Assembly: GCA_902462205.1 (NCBI GenBank)
Contig: CABQAR010000002.1
Span: 62,001-126,000, forward strand
Direction: 5' to 3'
DNA: 64,000 nucleotides
Source of the DNA: an uncultured Dialister sp.
GTDB taxonomy: Bacteria; Bacillota; Negativicutes; Veillonellales; Dialisteraceae
Shown here: in pieces, positions 18,303-26,771 of the stretch
How the letters are laid out: each line of letters starts with the position of its first letter
How positions within the stretch are numbered: the first letter of the stretch is position 1
The notes under the pieces: generated by a model
The model's input: the letters and a program-made list of their open reading frames with translations, nothing else
Databases searched by the model: none
Told to the model about the DNA's origin: nothing
Position numbers and translations under genes: made by a program

Positions 18303-18722
18303 TCAAATGGTTCCCGTAGCTCTGAGCCTTGTCAAAGCACGCCGGAGAGCGGATTTCGCACGCTCTATATCGATGTCCTTGCTTTTGGACGCCAGTCTGT
18401 CCTCTGCGCGTTTCTTTGCCGCCTGGGCACGGGCGATATCAATGGTTTCCGCCAGTTCTACCAGCGGGGCCACGATGTTCACCCTGTTGTCCTTGACTTC
18501 AAGGAATCCGCCGAATACAGCCGCTTTTTCTTCCTTGTCTCCTTTTTTTATACGGACAGGAGCCATTTCCAAAGCAGCTGCCAAGGGCAGGTGGTTTCTC
18601 ATGATGGCAAATTCACCGTCAGCTGCACGGGCAACCACCATGTCCACTCCGTCGTCCTGATAAATCGGACCGTCCGGACTGATGATTTCCACATGCATGG
18701 GATTCGTAAGGGTATCAGCCAT
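18303..18722 (-). CDS. atpC: ATP synthase F1 subunit epsilon
   Basis: 139 residues. N-terminal beta-sandwich (MHVEIISPDGPIYQ, FAIMRNHLPLAAAL) and C-terminal helix pair (ARAQAAKKRAEDRL, SALRRALTRLRA). It joins the central stalk to the c-ring and can inhibit ATP hydrolysis through the C-terminal helices. Last gene of the atp operon, 3 nt after atpD. Confidence 0.95.
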   Translation of the reverse strand: MADTLTNPMHVEIISPDGPIYQDDGVDMVVARAADGEFAIMRNHLPLAAALEMAPVRIKKGDKEEKAAVFGGFLEVKDNRVNIVAPLVELAETIDIARAQAAKKRAEDRLASKSKDIDIERAKSALRRALTRLRATGTI

Positions 18723-18725
18723 GGC

Positions 18726-20159
18726 TTATTCCCCTTTCTTCATCTTTTCAGCCTTTTCGATTGCTTCATCAATTGTGCCTACCATGTAGAACGCACCTTC
18801 CGGCATATCATCGTGCTGGCCTGCAAGGATTTCCTTGAAGCCGCGGATGGTTTCCTTCAGGGATACGTATCTTCCCGGAGAGCCTGTAAACTGTTCAGCT
18901 ACGAAGAACGGCTGAGACAGGAATCTCTGAACCTTTCTTGCACGGGCAACGATGACCTTGTCGTCATCAGAAAGTTCTTCCATACCCAGAATGGCGATGA
19001 TATCCTGCAGTTCCTTGTAGCGCTGCAAGATGGCCTGTACGCCGCGGGCTACTTCGTAGTGTTCCTGTCCGAGTACGTTCGGATCAAGGATACGGCTGGT
19101 GGAGTCCAGCGGATCTACTGCCGGATAGATGCCCAGTTCCGCAATGGAACGGTTCAATACGGTGGTAGCGTCCAAGTGGGTGAATACGCCTGCCGGAGCC
19201 GGGTCTGTCAGGTCATCGGCCGGTACGTATACGGCCTGGATGGAGGTGATGGATCCGTCTTTGGTGGAAGTAATACGTTCCTGCAGTTCGCCGATATCGG
19301 TGGCCAGGGTCGGCTGGTAACCTACGGCGGACGGCATACGTCCGAGCAGTGCGGATACTTCAGAGCCTGCCTGTACGAAACGGAAAATGTTGTCTACGAA
19401 GAGAAGAACGTCCTGTCCCTGTTTGTCACGGAAATATTCAGCCATTGTCAGACCGGTCAGGGCCACGCGCATACGTGCTCCCGGCGGTTCGTTCATCTGG
19501 CCGTATACCAGTGCTACTTTGGAAAGAACGCCGGAGTCTTTCATTTCACCCCAGAGGTCGTTCCCTTCACGGGTACGTTCGCCTACGCCGCAGAATACGG
19601 AGCAGCCGGAATGTTCCGTTGCTACGTTGTGGATTAATTCCTGGATCAAAACTGTCTTTCCTACGCCTGCGCCGCCGAACAGACCGATCTTACCGCCTTT
19701 TGCGTACGGAGCGATGAGGTCAACGACTTTGATGCCGGTTTCGAAAATTTCAGTTGCCGGAGACTGGTCTTTAAAGGCCGGTGCCGGACGATGAATAGGC
19801 CAGTAGTCGGATGCCGGTACTTTCGTATCGTCATTATCCACGGTCTGTCCGAGGACGTTGAAAATACGTCCCAGGCAGCCGTCGCCAACCGGTGCTGCAA
19901 TCGCACGGCCGGTATCTACTGCTTTCATTCCACGTACCATGCCATCTGTGGAGCTCATTGCAACGGTACGGACTACGCCGTCACCTAAATGCTGCATGGT
20001 TTCACAGATAACATCTACCGGAACTTTGCCTTCTTCATCCTTGACATGAATTGCGTTATAAATGGCCGGTAGTTCCTGATCGTCACGGAAGGCAATGTCG
20101 ACAACCGCGCCCATTACCTGTACGACTTTACCTACCTGCCCCTGCTGTTCACTTGCCAT
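18726..20159 (-). CDS. atpD: ATP synthase F1 subunit beta (catalytic)
   Basis: 477 residues. P-loop GGAGVGKT, the catalytic Glu in GERTREGND, and the ALTGLTMAEYFRD and FRFVQAGSEVSALLGRMPSAVGYQPTL-type blocks are all present. The ATG at 20159 has AAGGAGG 11 nt upstream. A longer TTG-initiated frame (20183) would read through that SD and is unlikely. It forms the catalytic sites of the F1 hexamer with alpha. Confidence 0.97.
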   Translation of the reverse strand: MASEQQGQVGKVVQVMGAVVDIAFRDDQELPAIYNAIHVKDEEGKVPVDVICETMQHLGDGVVRTVAMSSTDGMVRGMKAVDTGRAIAAPVGDGCLGRIFNVLGQTVDNDDTKVPASDYWPIHRPAPAFKDQSPATEIFETGIKVVDLIAPYAKGGKIGLFGGAGVGKTVLIQELIHNVATEHSGCSVFCGVGERTREGNDLWGEMKDSGVLSKVALVYGQMNEPPGARMRVALTGLTMAEYFRDKQGQDVLLFVDNIFRFVQAGSEVSALLGRMPSAVGYQPTLATDIGELQERITSTKDGSITSIQAVYVPADDLTDPAPAGVFTHLDATTVLNRSIAELGIYPAVDPLDSTSRILDPNVLGQEHYEVARGVQAILQRYKELQDIIAILGMEELSDDDKVIVARARKVQRFLSQPFFVAEQFTGSPGRYVSLKETIRGFKEILAGQHDDMPEGAFYMVGTIDEAIEKAEKMKKGE

Positions 20160-20194
20160 GAAGAAGCATTCCTCCTTAATCAAATTACGCCGGT

Positions 20195-21112
20195 TTATTC
20201 AAGAGCTGCCGCACCGCCGACGATTTCGGAAATTTCGTTGGTGACCTGTGCCTGACGTGCTTTGTTGTACGTAAGGTTGAGGTCGGCGATTCTTTCCGTC
20301 GCGTTGTCGGTCGCTGCAGACATGGCCGCCATACGGCTGCCGAGCTCAGATGCCGCGGATTGCAGCATCGCGTTATAAACCTGCACTTGTACATATTCAG
20401 GAAGCAGCTTGGAAAGGACTGCCGATGCATCGGGAAGGAATATATAGGGATCTTCCGGAATACGGAGGAAATCCTGTCTTTCTTTTTCCCATTCGCTTGC
20501 AGCTGCTTTTCCTGCTTCCCCGCCTTCTGCCGCTGTCGGAGTTTCTACCGGGAGAAGCCGGGAGACCTTGACCTGCTGGCGGAGGGCCGTAATGAATTTG
20601 GTATAAATGATATAAACTTCATCGACTTCTTCTTTGGTGAAGTATGCCACCATTTCTTTTGCAATCTTAATGGAGTCATCCGCCGATGGTTTATCAGAAA
20701 AGCCGAAATGATAGGAATCAATGTCATAGCCGCGGAATTTCAGGTAGTTCTTAGCCTGTTTCCCGCAGACATACAATGCGTACGTAGACCGATCCTTTCC
20801 GGAGATTTCCTGCAAGGTACGCTTCATAACGTTTGAGTTATAAGCGCCGGCAAGGCCTTTATCACCGCAAATAACGAGATAGCCGACCTTCTTTACTTCC
20901 CCCGTCCTGAAGAGCGGGCTGGTAAAACCGGGTGTCACCGAAGAAGCACGGCGCAAGAGCTCTCCGATCTTTTCTGCATAGGGACGGGAGCCGTTTGCCT
21001 TTTCTTCTGCCTTGCGCAGACGGGCAGCAGCTACCATCTTCATTGCTTTCGTGATCTGCTGGATGTTGGTGACAGATTTTATGCGCCCTTTTATATCACG
21101 CGTACTTTCCAA
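20195..21112 (-). CDS. atpG: ATP synthase F1 subunit gamma (rotor shaft)
   Basis: 305 residues. N-terminal helix RDIKGRIKSVTNIQQITKAM and C-terminal MSAATDNATERIADLNLTYN with KARQAQVTNEI are the family hallmarks. The start codon appears to be TTG (21112), 5 nt after the atpA stop, with GAGGGG in the last codons of atpA as SD. The TTG start is unusual beside its ATG neighbours and could lower gamma synthesis. Gamma is needed at one copy per three alpha/beta pairs. Confidence 0.95.
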   Translation of the reverse strand: MESTRDIKGRIKSVTNIQQITKAMKMVAAARLRKAEEKANGSRPYAEKIGELLRRASSVTPGFTSPLFRTGEVKKVGYLVICGDKGLAGAYNSNVMKRTLQEISGKDRSTYALYVCGKQAKNYLKFRGYDIDSYHFGFSDKPSADDSIKIAKEMVAYFTKEEVDEVYIIYTKFITALRQQVKVSRLLPVETPTAAEGGEAGKAAASEWEKERQDFLRIPEDPYIFLPDASAVLSKLLPEYVQVQVYNAMLQSAASELGSRMAAMSAATDNATERIADLNLTYNKARQAQVTNEISEIVGGAAALE

Positions 21113-21117
21113 TCAGA

Positions 21118-22665
21118 TCACCCCTCTACCGTTTCAGACTTTTCTTCGGCTGCGGATTGAGCCTTGTAGCGTTCTTTGAATTCGTCAATAGCAGCTTTCA
21201 GATTGGCTTCGTTATCGTCGGTCAGTTTCTTGTTCGCTACGATATCTTTGCCGATTTCCGGATGGCTGCTGTGGAGGAATGTCAGAATCTGATGTTCGAA
21301 ATCGACAACCTTGTCGACTTCCACATCATCCAGGTATCCTTTGACAGCGGTGTAAATGGCCATGACCTGGTCTTCTACCGGATATGGGGAATACTGCGGC
21401 TGTTTCAGGATTTCGGTGGTTCTCTGTCCACGGTCGATCTGCGCCTTCGTGGCAGCATCCAGATCGGAGCCGAACTGGGCAAATGCAGCCAGTTCGCGGA
21501 ACTGTGCCAGATCCAGACGCAGCGTGCCTGCTACCTGTTTCATGGCCTTGATCTGTGCGGAACCGCCTACACGGGATACGGACAGGCCGACGTTGATAGC
21601 CGGACGGATACCGGAATAGAAAAGCGCGGTTTCCAGATAAATCTGTCCATCCGTGATGGAAATAACGTTTGTCGGAATGTATGCGCCAACGTCGCCTGCC
21701 AGCGTTTCAATGATTGGCAGCGCGGTGATGGAGCCGCCGCCCAATTCGGATGAGAGACGGGCTGCACGTTCCAGCAGACGGGAATGTAAGTAGAATACGT
21801 CACCGGGGTAAGCTTCACGTCCCGGCGGACGGCGAAGCAGCAGGGACATCGCACGGTATGCCACGGCGTGTTTGGAGAGGTCATCATAAATAATGAGGAC
21901 GTCTTTGCCCTGGTGCATGAAGTGTTCCGCAATGGATACACCGGAGTACGGTGCGAGGTACTGCATCGGAGAACCTTCGGATGCGCCGGCGTGTACGATG
22001 ATGGAATAATCCATGGCGCCTGCAGCTTTCAGGCGTTCGTATACGCGGACTACGTTGGAGTTCTTCTGCCCGATGGATACATAAATACAAATAACGTTCT
22101 GACCCTTCTGGTTCAGAATGGTATCAATGCCGATGGCGGTCTTGCCCGTGCCACGGTCACCAATGATGAGTTCGCGCTGTCCACGTCCGATCGGAACCAT
22201 GGAGTCGATACATTTCAGACCTGTCTGCAGCGGGACATTAACCGGCTGTCTGTCAGCAATGCCCGGAGCTTTGATTTCAATGTCGCGATAAGCGTCAGTC
22301 TTGATTTCGCCTTTACCGTCAATCGGCTGTCCCAATGCGTTGACCACGCGGCCGATAACCGCGTTGCCTACAGGAACCTGCATCAGGCGGCCCGTCCTTT
22401 TAACGGTGTCGCCTTCCTTGATTGTCTCGGCATTCCCCAGAAGAACGGCACCTACGTTGCTTTCTTCCAGGTTCATGGCCATGCCGTATACGCCGTTCGG
22501 CAGTTCGAGCAGTTCGCCGGCCATGCAGTTTTCAAGGCCATAAATATGGGCTATGCCGTCGCCGACTTCAAGAACCGTACCTACTTCATCGACATTGAGG
22601 TCTACTTTGTAATTTTCAATCTGTTTTTTGATGACAGATGTAATTTCATCTGAACTGATTTTCAT
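21118..22665 (-). CDS. atpA: ATP synthase F1 subunit alpha (regulatory)
   Basis: 515 residues. Beta-barrel N-terminus, nucleotide-binding domain with P-loop GDRGTGKT (residues 169-176), arginine-finger region, and signature PAINVGLSVSRVGGSAQ. At position 172 the usual Gln of GDRQTGKT is Gly. This residue contacts nucleotide in the non-catalytic site, so the change may alter Mg-ATP binding there. The frame is otherwise complete and typical. Confidence 0.97.
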   Translation of the reverse strand: MKISSDEITSVIKKQIENYKVDLNVDEVGTVLEVGDGIAHIYGLENCMAGELLELPNGVYGMAMNLEESNVGAVLLGNAETIKEGDTVKRTGRLMQVPVGNAVIGRVVNALGQPIDGKGEIKTDAYRDIEIKAPGIADRQPVNVPLQTGLKCIDSMVPIGRGQRELIIGDRGTGKTAIGIDTILNQKGQNVICIYVSIGQKNSNVVRVYERLKAAGAMDYSIIVHAGASEGSPMQYLAPYSGVSIAEHFMHQGKDVLIIYDDLSKHAVAYRAMSLLLRRPPGREAYPGDVFYLHSRLLERAARLSSELGGGSITALPIIETLAGDVGAYIPTNVISITDGQIYLETALFYSGIRPAINVGLSVSRVGGSAQIKAMKQVAGTLRLDLAQFRELAAFAQFGSDLDAATKAQIDRGQRTTEILKQPQYSPYPVEDQVMAIYTAVKGYLDDVEVDKVVDFEHQILTFLHSSHPEIGKDIVANKKLTDDNEANLKAAIDEFKERYKAQSAAEEKSETVEG

Positions 22666-22680
22666 TTCCTATAAGTCACC

Positions 22681-23226
22681 TCAATCTCTTTGCATCATTT
22701 GAGCACGAAGTGCTGCAAGCTGACGGGCGATAGATCCATCAATCAGACGGTCGCCCATCTGGACGGTGAATCCGCCAATCAAAGATGCGTCTACTTTCTG
22801 CTTCATGATAATTTTGCTGCCTGTAATCTCAACCAGTTTCGCCTTCAGGGCTTCTGCCTGGGACTTGGTCAATGGAAGCGCGGATGTGACCACGGCCTCC
22901 TCCATACCCATCCCATGATGCGCAAGAGTGGTATAGACATCAACCATAGCGGCAAAATCAGCGATGCGGCCTTTGTCGATAACAACATAGCAGAACTGTA
23001 AAACTATCGGCTGCACCTTATCCGCAAATAACTTATTTATAGTATCTTTCTTGACATCCTTAGCAAGCAGAGGATGGTTCAGAATATCTCCAAGCTCTTT
23101 GCTTCCCCCGATGGTATCTGCCATAAGGCGAAGGTCTTCTTCCGTTTTTTCCAGGCAGTGCTGCTCAGCAGCAATTTCATAGATGGCGCGTCCGTACTTT
23201 TTTGCAAGGATTACGTTCTTATCCAT
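22681..23226 (-). CDS. atpH: ATP synthase subunit delta (peripheral stalk)
   Basis: 181 residues. N-terminal helical domain starting AKKYGRAIYEIAAEQ, and C-terminal VVTSALPLTKSQAEALKAKL and VDASLIGGFTVQMGDRLIDGS are diagnostic of OSCP/delta. It holds the b-subunit stalk to the top of F1. It lies 15 nt before atpA and 2 nt after atpF. Confidence 0.95.
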   Translation of the reverse strand: MDKNVILAKKYGRAIYEIAAEQHCLEKTEEDLRLMADTIGGSKELGDILNHPLLAKDVKKDTINKLFADKVQPIVLQFCYVVIDKGRIADFAAMVDVYTTLAHHGMGMEEAVVTSALPLTKSQAEALKAKLVEITGSKIIMKQKVDASLIGGFTVQMGDRLIDGSIARQLAALRAQMMQRD

Positions 23227-23228
23227 GA

Positions 23229-23723
23229 TTACTTACCTGCTTGTTTAGCATCCAACTTGGCGATGCTCTCTGTAATGAGCCGGTCATTCGTATCCGGCGT
23301 CATATTCTTGCTGATGATCTTCGCTGCTATATCGCAGGAAAGGGCTGCCACCTGTGTCTTGAGATCTTCCAGAGCATCCTTGCGTTCTCTTTCGATCTGA
23401 CGTGTAGCATTTTCCTTTTCCTTCTCGATAGCGGCATGAGCTGCATCAATCTGTGCCTGCGCCTGAACCTGGGCTTCCTTGACCGCTTTATTCACGATTT
23501 CCTGCGCCTGGACCTGCGCATCCTGGAGCTGTGCTTCATAGCTTTCTTTCAGCTTGGCAGCATCAGCCTTGGTGGCAGCAGCACTATCCAGATCATTCTG
23601 GATGCGTGCTTTTCGGTCGTCCAGCACCTTGAGCATCGGTTTATAAGCGAAATGACCCAATAAGGCAACGAGGATGATAAAGTTGAGGATCTGAATCAGC
23701 AGTGTACCGTTAATTTCTACCAA
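23229..23723 (-). CDS. atpF: ATP synthase Fo subunit b
   Basis: 164 residues. One N-terminal membrane segment (LLIQILNFIILVALLGHFAY, then KPMLKVL) followed by a long charged helix (about 35-140) with the Ala/Gln-rich heptads typical of the dimeric stator stalk. Confidence 0.95.
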   Translation of the reverse strand: MVEINGTLLIQILNFIILVALLGHFAYKPMLKVLDDRKARIQNDLDSAAATKADAAKLKESYEAQLQDAQVQAQEIVNKAVKEAQVQAQAQIDAAHAAIEKEKENATRQIERERKDALEDLKTQVAALSCDIAAKIISKNMTPDTNDRLITESIAKLDAKQAGK

Positions 23724-23759
23724 TGAGCTCCCCTCCTTAGGCTAATAACTCTGAATGAA

Positions 23760-24011
23760 TTAGCCGAGGAATGGATTGGCAAATACAAGAACGATAGCGA
23801 TAACGACAGCGATAATCGGAATAGATTCGATAAGACCGATAGCAACGAGCATATTGGTGAAGAGCTGTCCAGCCATTTCCGGCTGACGGGTCATCCCATC
23901 GATAGCATGGCAAGCAACGCGGGAGTCAGAGAATGCGGCGATAAGAGCAGCAACGCTGGAGATGATAGCAGCAGCAATAAGGGAATACTGAACAACAATA
24001 GTCTGATCCAT
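23760..24011 (-). CDS. atpE: ATP synthase Fo subunit c (ring proteolipid)
   Basis: 83 residues, two membrane helices with the TRQPE loop. The ion-carrying carboxylate is Glu62, followed by Ser63 (LIESIP). Asp29, in AAFSDSR, lies 13 residues before the Arg of RQPE, the position of the Na+-ligating Gln32 of Ilyobacter and the second carboxylate Glu32 of Fusobacterium c-rings. The GxGxG packing motif of helix 1 is replaced by AAFSDS. The ring may therefore have two acidic side chains per site; see findings. SD AGGAGG precedes the ATG. Confidence 0.95.
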   Translation of the reverse strand: MDQTIVVQYSLIAAAIISSVAALIAAFSDSRVACHAIDGMTRQPEMAGQLFTNMLVAIGLIESIPIIAVVIAIVLVFANPFLG

Positions 24012-24104
24012 GGTGATAATTCCTCCTGAGAATTAATTAAAAATTTTTCCGGCCTCTGCCGGTTATTGATTCTTCCGTTTGTACGGGCGGTGCCGCTTTC
24101 GTGA

Positions 24105-24770
24105 TTAATCCACGCTTTCCTTCAGATAAATGGAAACGAGGGTGGTGAAAATGTACGCCTGGATCAAGCCCACGAACAAGCTGAATCCAATCCAGATGAT
24201 AGGTACGAGCCACGGTGCCATCGCATAAAGAATTTCCAGAAGGATTTCACCTGCCAGGATATTCCCGAATAGACGCATAGCCAGCGTGATCGGTCTGGAT
24301 ATTTCTTCCACTATGTTGATGAACACGAATGGTGCAAACGGTTTGAAGAAATGTCCAAGCCAGTTTCCCAGTCCTCTGTTCTTCACATAGAAGAAGTGAA
24401 TGAAAACAGATGCGCCAAGCGCCAGCCCCAATGTCGTATTGACATCATTTGTCGGCGATGCCGTCAGATGGGCCGTCGGCAAAAGGCCGATCTGGTTGGC
24501 CGTAAAGATGAACATGAAGAGCGTCAGCAGAACAGGAACGACCTGCCTGTATTTATGCCCGATGTTCTTCTCAAACTGGCTGCAAAGCGATTCCACCACA
24601 AGTTCAACCGCATTCTGCACGCCACCCGGCACCAGCGCCCTGCCGCGGCTGGCAGCAATCGCAACGATAAGGACGATGATAGCGGAAAGCCACGTTGTGA
24701 AAAGCGTATCCATATTGACCTGCATGCCAAACAGCTCAGCAATGGCGTGTGTACCCGTATGAAGATGCAT
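24105..24770 (-). CDS. atpB: ATP synthase Fo subunit a
   Basis: 221 residues with five or six membrane segments. The essential Arg is in SRPITLAMRLFGNILAGE; other conserved parts are TANQIGLLP and the C-terminal LVGLIQAYIFTTLVSIYL-like helix. It forms the ion half-channels beside the c-ring. GGGAGGGGG precedes the ATG. Confidence 0.95.
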   Translation of the reverse strand: MHLHTGTHAIAELFGMQVNMDTLFTTWLSAIIVLIVAIAASRGRALVPGGVQNAVELVVESLCSQFEKNIGHKYRQVVPVLLTLFMFIFTANQIGLLPTAHLTASPTNDVNTTLGLALGASVFIHFFYVKNRGLGNWLGHFFKPFAPFVFINIVEEISRPITLAMRLFGNILAGEILLEILYAMAPWLVPIIWIGFSLFVGLIQAYIFTTLVSIYLKESVD

Positions 24771-24811
24771 AATCTCACCCCCTCCCTCTTACACGAATGT
24801 CAAGAAAAGAA

Positions 24812-25195
24812 TTATTCCTTAATCACACTGACCGCCCGATCCAGAAGTGTCACAAGCGGCAATGAAAGTAAGCCTCCCAATAGTCCCATGATATTCAGCG
24901 GCGTCAGGACCACGACAGCCACAGCCAAAAGGATTTCCAGAATAAAACGCATGCCGGCGAAGCCTGCAATCCGCTGTCCGATGAATACCGGTTCACGGTT
25001 GGCTTTCACCCACTGGAAAAATTTAGCCCGTAAAAACAAGAAAAAAGCAGCGTGGAAAAATGAGCCAACGAGCCAAGCCGCACCTACCTCCCATCCCCAT
25101 ATGAAAAAGAGGACGGCAGCGCCGGCCACTCCCAGGCCGGCAAGCCAGTGTATCATACGGCTGGCATATTCAGGGAAAGTCTGATCATACGTCAC
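24812..25195 (-). CDS. atpI: AtpI-like membrane protein of the atp operon
   Basis: 127 residues with four predicted membrane segments and short charged ends. Its place between atpZ-like and atpB matches AtpI, thought to assist c-ring assembly or Mg2+ supply. The start is GTG (GTG ACG TAT GAT), with GGAG inside the end of the upstream gene. Family assignment rests on size, topology and position more than on motifs. Confidence 0.75.
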   Translation of the reverse strand: MTYDQTFPEYASRMIHWLAGLGVAGAAVLFFIWGWEVGAAWLVGSFFHAAFFLFLRAKFFQWVKANREPVFIGQRIAGFAGMRFILEILLAVAVVVLTPLNIMGLLGGLLSLPLVTLLDRAVSVIKE

Positions 25196-25201
25196 TTTGC
25201 A

Positions 25202-25435
25202 CTATTTCTCCAGCATCTGCCTTATAATTGACCACAATCCGGTAACCGCGCCAAGAAGGGACAGGCCGATCAGGCCATACGGATAGGTTCCGAAATACTC
25301 ATCGCATTTCAGTCCGCCCCAAACCCCCAGACCGATACAGGTCAGGATGGAAATACCTGCTCCGCTCGCCACAGCGATGCTGTGGACCGGGTCAAAGCCG
25401 CCTTTCTTCTTTTCCTGTTCCTCGGTTTTCTTCAT
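25202..25435 (-). CDS. atpZ: AtpZ/AtpI-family small membrane protein, first gene of the atp operon
   Basis: 77 residues: a Lys/Glu-rich cytoplasmic N-terminus, then two membrane helices with GLGVWGGLKCDEYFGTYP between them, the usual pattern of AtpZ (G-x-x-x-D hairpin). GGAG lies 6 nt before the ATG at 25435; the longer frame from 25477 has no SD. The promoter must lie between 25436 and 25524 but no strong match is visible. Confidence 0.75.
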   Translation of the reverse strand: MKKTEEQEKKKGGFDPVHSIAVASGAGISILTCIGLGVWGGLKCDEYFGTYPYGLIGLSLLGAVTGLWSIIRQMLEK

Positions 25436-25524
25436 GCCAGGCTCCGGAAATACACTATTATGAAAAACTGCACGCAAAATACGTACAGTTCAACCTATAC
25501 AAAAATATTGTAACATATGAAGAT

Positions 25525-26667
25525 TTACTTGGCTATAAATTTAGACGGTTTTTTGTCCGAAATTCCTGATACATACAAAAGCGTTTCTGCGATACGGCTT
25601 GCAGATCGGCCGTCTCCGTAGGGGTTGACCGCTTCTGCCATTGCGTCGTATTCCCTTTTATCCGTCAGCAGACAGTATGCTGTCTGATAGATTCTTTCCT
25701 CATCCGTGCCGACGAGTTTTACGGTCCCTGCCTCTACGGCTTCAGGCCGTTCCGTCGTGTCCCGTAGGACGAGGACTGGTTTTCCAAGGCTCGGCGCTTC
25801 TTCCTGTATGCCGCCGGAATCGGTCAGCACGATGCAGGAGCGGGCCATCAGGTTGGTGAACGGTTCATATTCCATCGGTTCCACCAGATGGATGCCCGGC
25901 ACGCCTTCCAGTTCTTCCTCCACCGCTTCCCGGACAAGGGGATTCCGATGGACAGGGAACACCACTTCCGTATCCGGCACCGTTTCCACCAGGCGTCGGA
26001 GCGCGCGGTATACATGGCGCATCGGATCTCCCAGATTTTCACGGCGGTGCGTCGTCACAAGGATGACCCGCTTATGCTCCTCGATGGACTGTATTTCCTC
26101 ATCGGCAAAGCGGTAATCCTTTTTCACCGTCGCCAGAAGGGCGTCAATGACCGTATTCCCTACGACGAATATATTTTCCTCTTTCTTATTTTCTTTAAGC
26201 AGATTGTTTCTGGCCGTTTCTGTCGGCGCGAAATTCAGATTCGCAAGCACGCCGGTCAGCTGCCGGTTAGCCTCTTCCGGAAACGGAGACAGCAGATTCC
26301 CCGTACGGAGCCCTGCTTCCACATGCCCAACCTTGATCTGCTGATAGAACGCGGCAAGAGAAGCGGTGAACGTCGTCGTCGTATCTCCGTGGACAAGGAC
26401 GTAATCCGGCTTTTCTTTCTGAAGCACTTCTTCCAGACGGCGGAGCACGCGGGCGGTGATATCATACAGGGACTGTCCGCACTGCATGATGTCCAAATCA
26501 TAATCAACCGGCAGCCGGAACAGATCCACCACCTGGTCCAGCATTTCCCGATGCTGTGCCGTCAGGCAGACCTTTGTCTCCATCTCAGGATGCTTCAGAA
26601 GCTCCTTCACCACCGGCGCCATCTTGATGGCTTCCGGACGCGTGCCGAAAATCGTCATAATTTTCAT
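25525..26667 (-). CDS. wecB: UDP-N-acetylglucosamine 2-epimerase (non-hydrolysing)
   Basis: 380 residues, GT-B fold. It interconverts UDP-GlcNAc and UDP-ManNAc for surface polysaccharide. Motifs: MTIFGTRPEAIKMAPV, HGDTTTTFTASLAAFYQ, HVEAGLRTGN, FPEEANRQLT, TTHRRENLG, PVHRNP, LTDSGGIQEEAPSLGKPVLV, RDTTERPEA. The ATG at 26667 has AAGGGG upstream. It follows wecA by about 105 nt with only a small hairpin between, so the two are probably one operon for a lipid-linked GlcNAc/ManNAc glycan. Confidence 0.95.
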   Translation of the reverse strand: MKIMTIFGTRPEAIKMAPVVKELLKHPEMETKVCLTAQHREMLDQVVDLFRLPVDYDLDIMQCGQSLYDITARVLRRLEEVLQKEKPDYVLVHGDTTTTFTASLAAFYQQIKVGHVEAGLRTGNLLSPFPEEANRQLTGVLANLNFAPTETARNNLLKENKKEENIFVVGNTVIDALLATVKKDYRFADEEIQSIEEHKRVILVTTHRRENLGDPMRHVYRALRRLVETVPDTEVVFPVHRNPLVREAVEEELEGVPGIHLVEPMEYEPFTNLMARSCIVLTDSGGIQEEAPSLGKPVLVLRDTTERPEAVEAGTVKLVGTDEERIYQTAYCLLTDKREYDAMAEAVNPYGDGRSASRIAETLLYVSGISDKKPSKFIAK

Positions 26668-26771
26668 TGAAATTACACCCCTTAAAGTAATCTTCACAAC
26701 TTCCTTCAGCTTATGCTGAAGCTTTCATTCCAACCTGCCACAGGCAGTTTTGCAGAAACATCCGGGAAACC

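Noticed and set aside
26698..26771. Hairpin CTTCAGC/GCTGAAG between wecA and wecB as a terminator
   Set aside because: Short stem and no adequate T-run on the minus strand; wecA and wecB are more likely one transcript.
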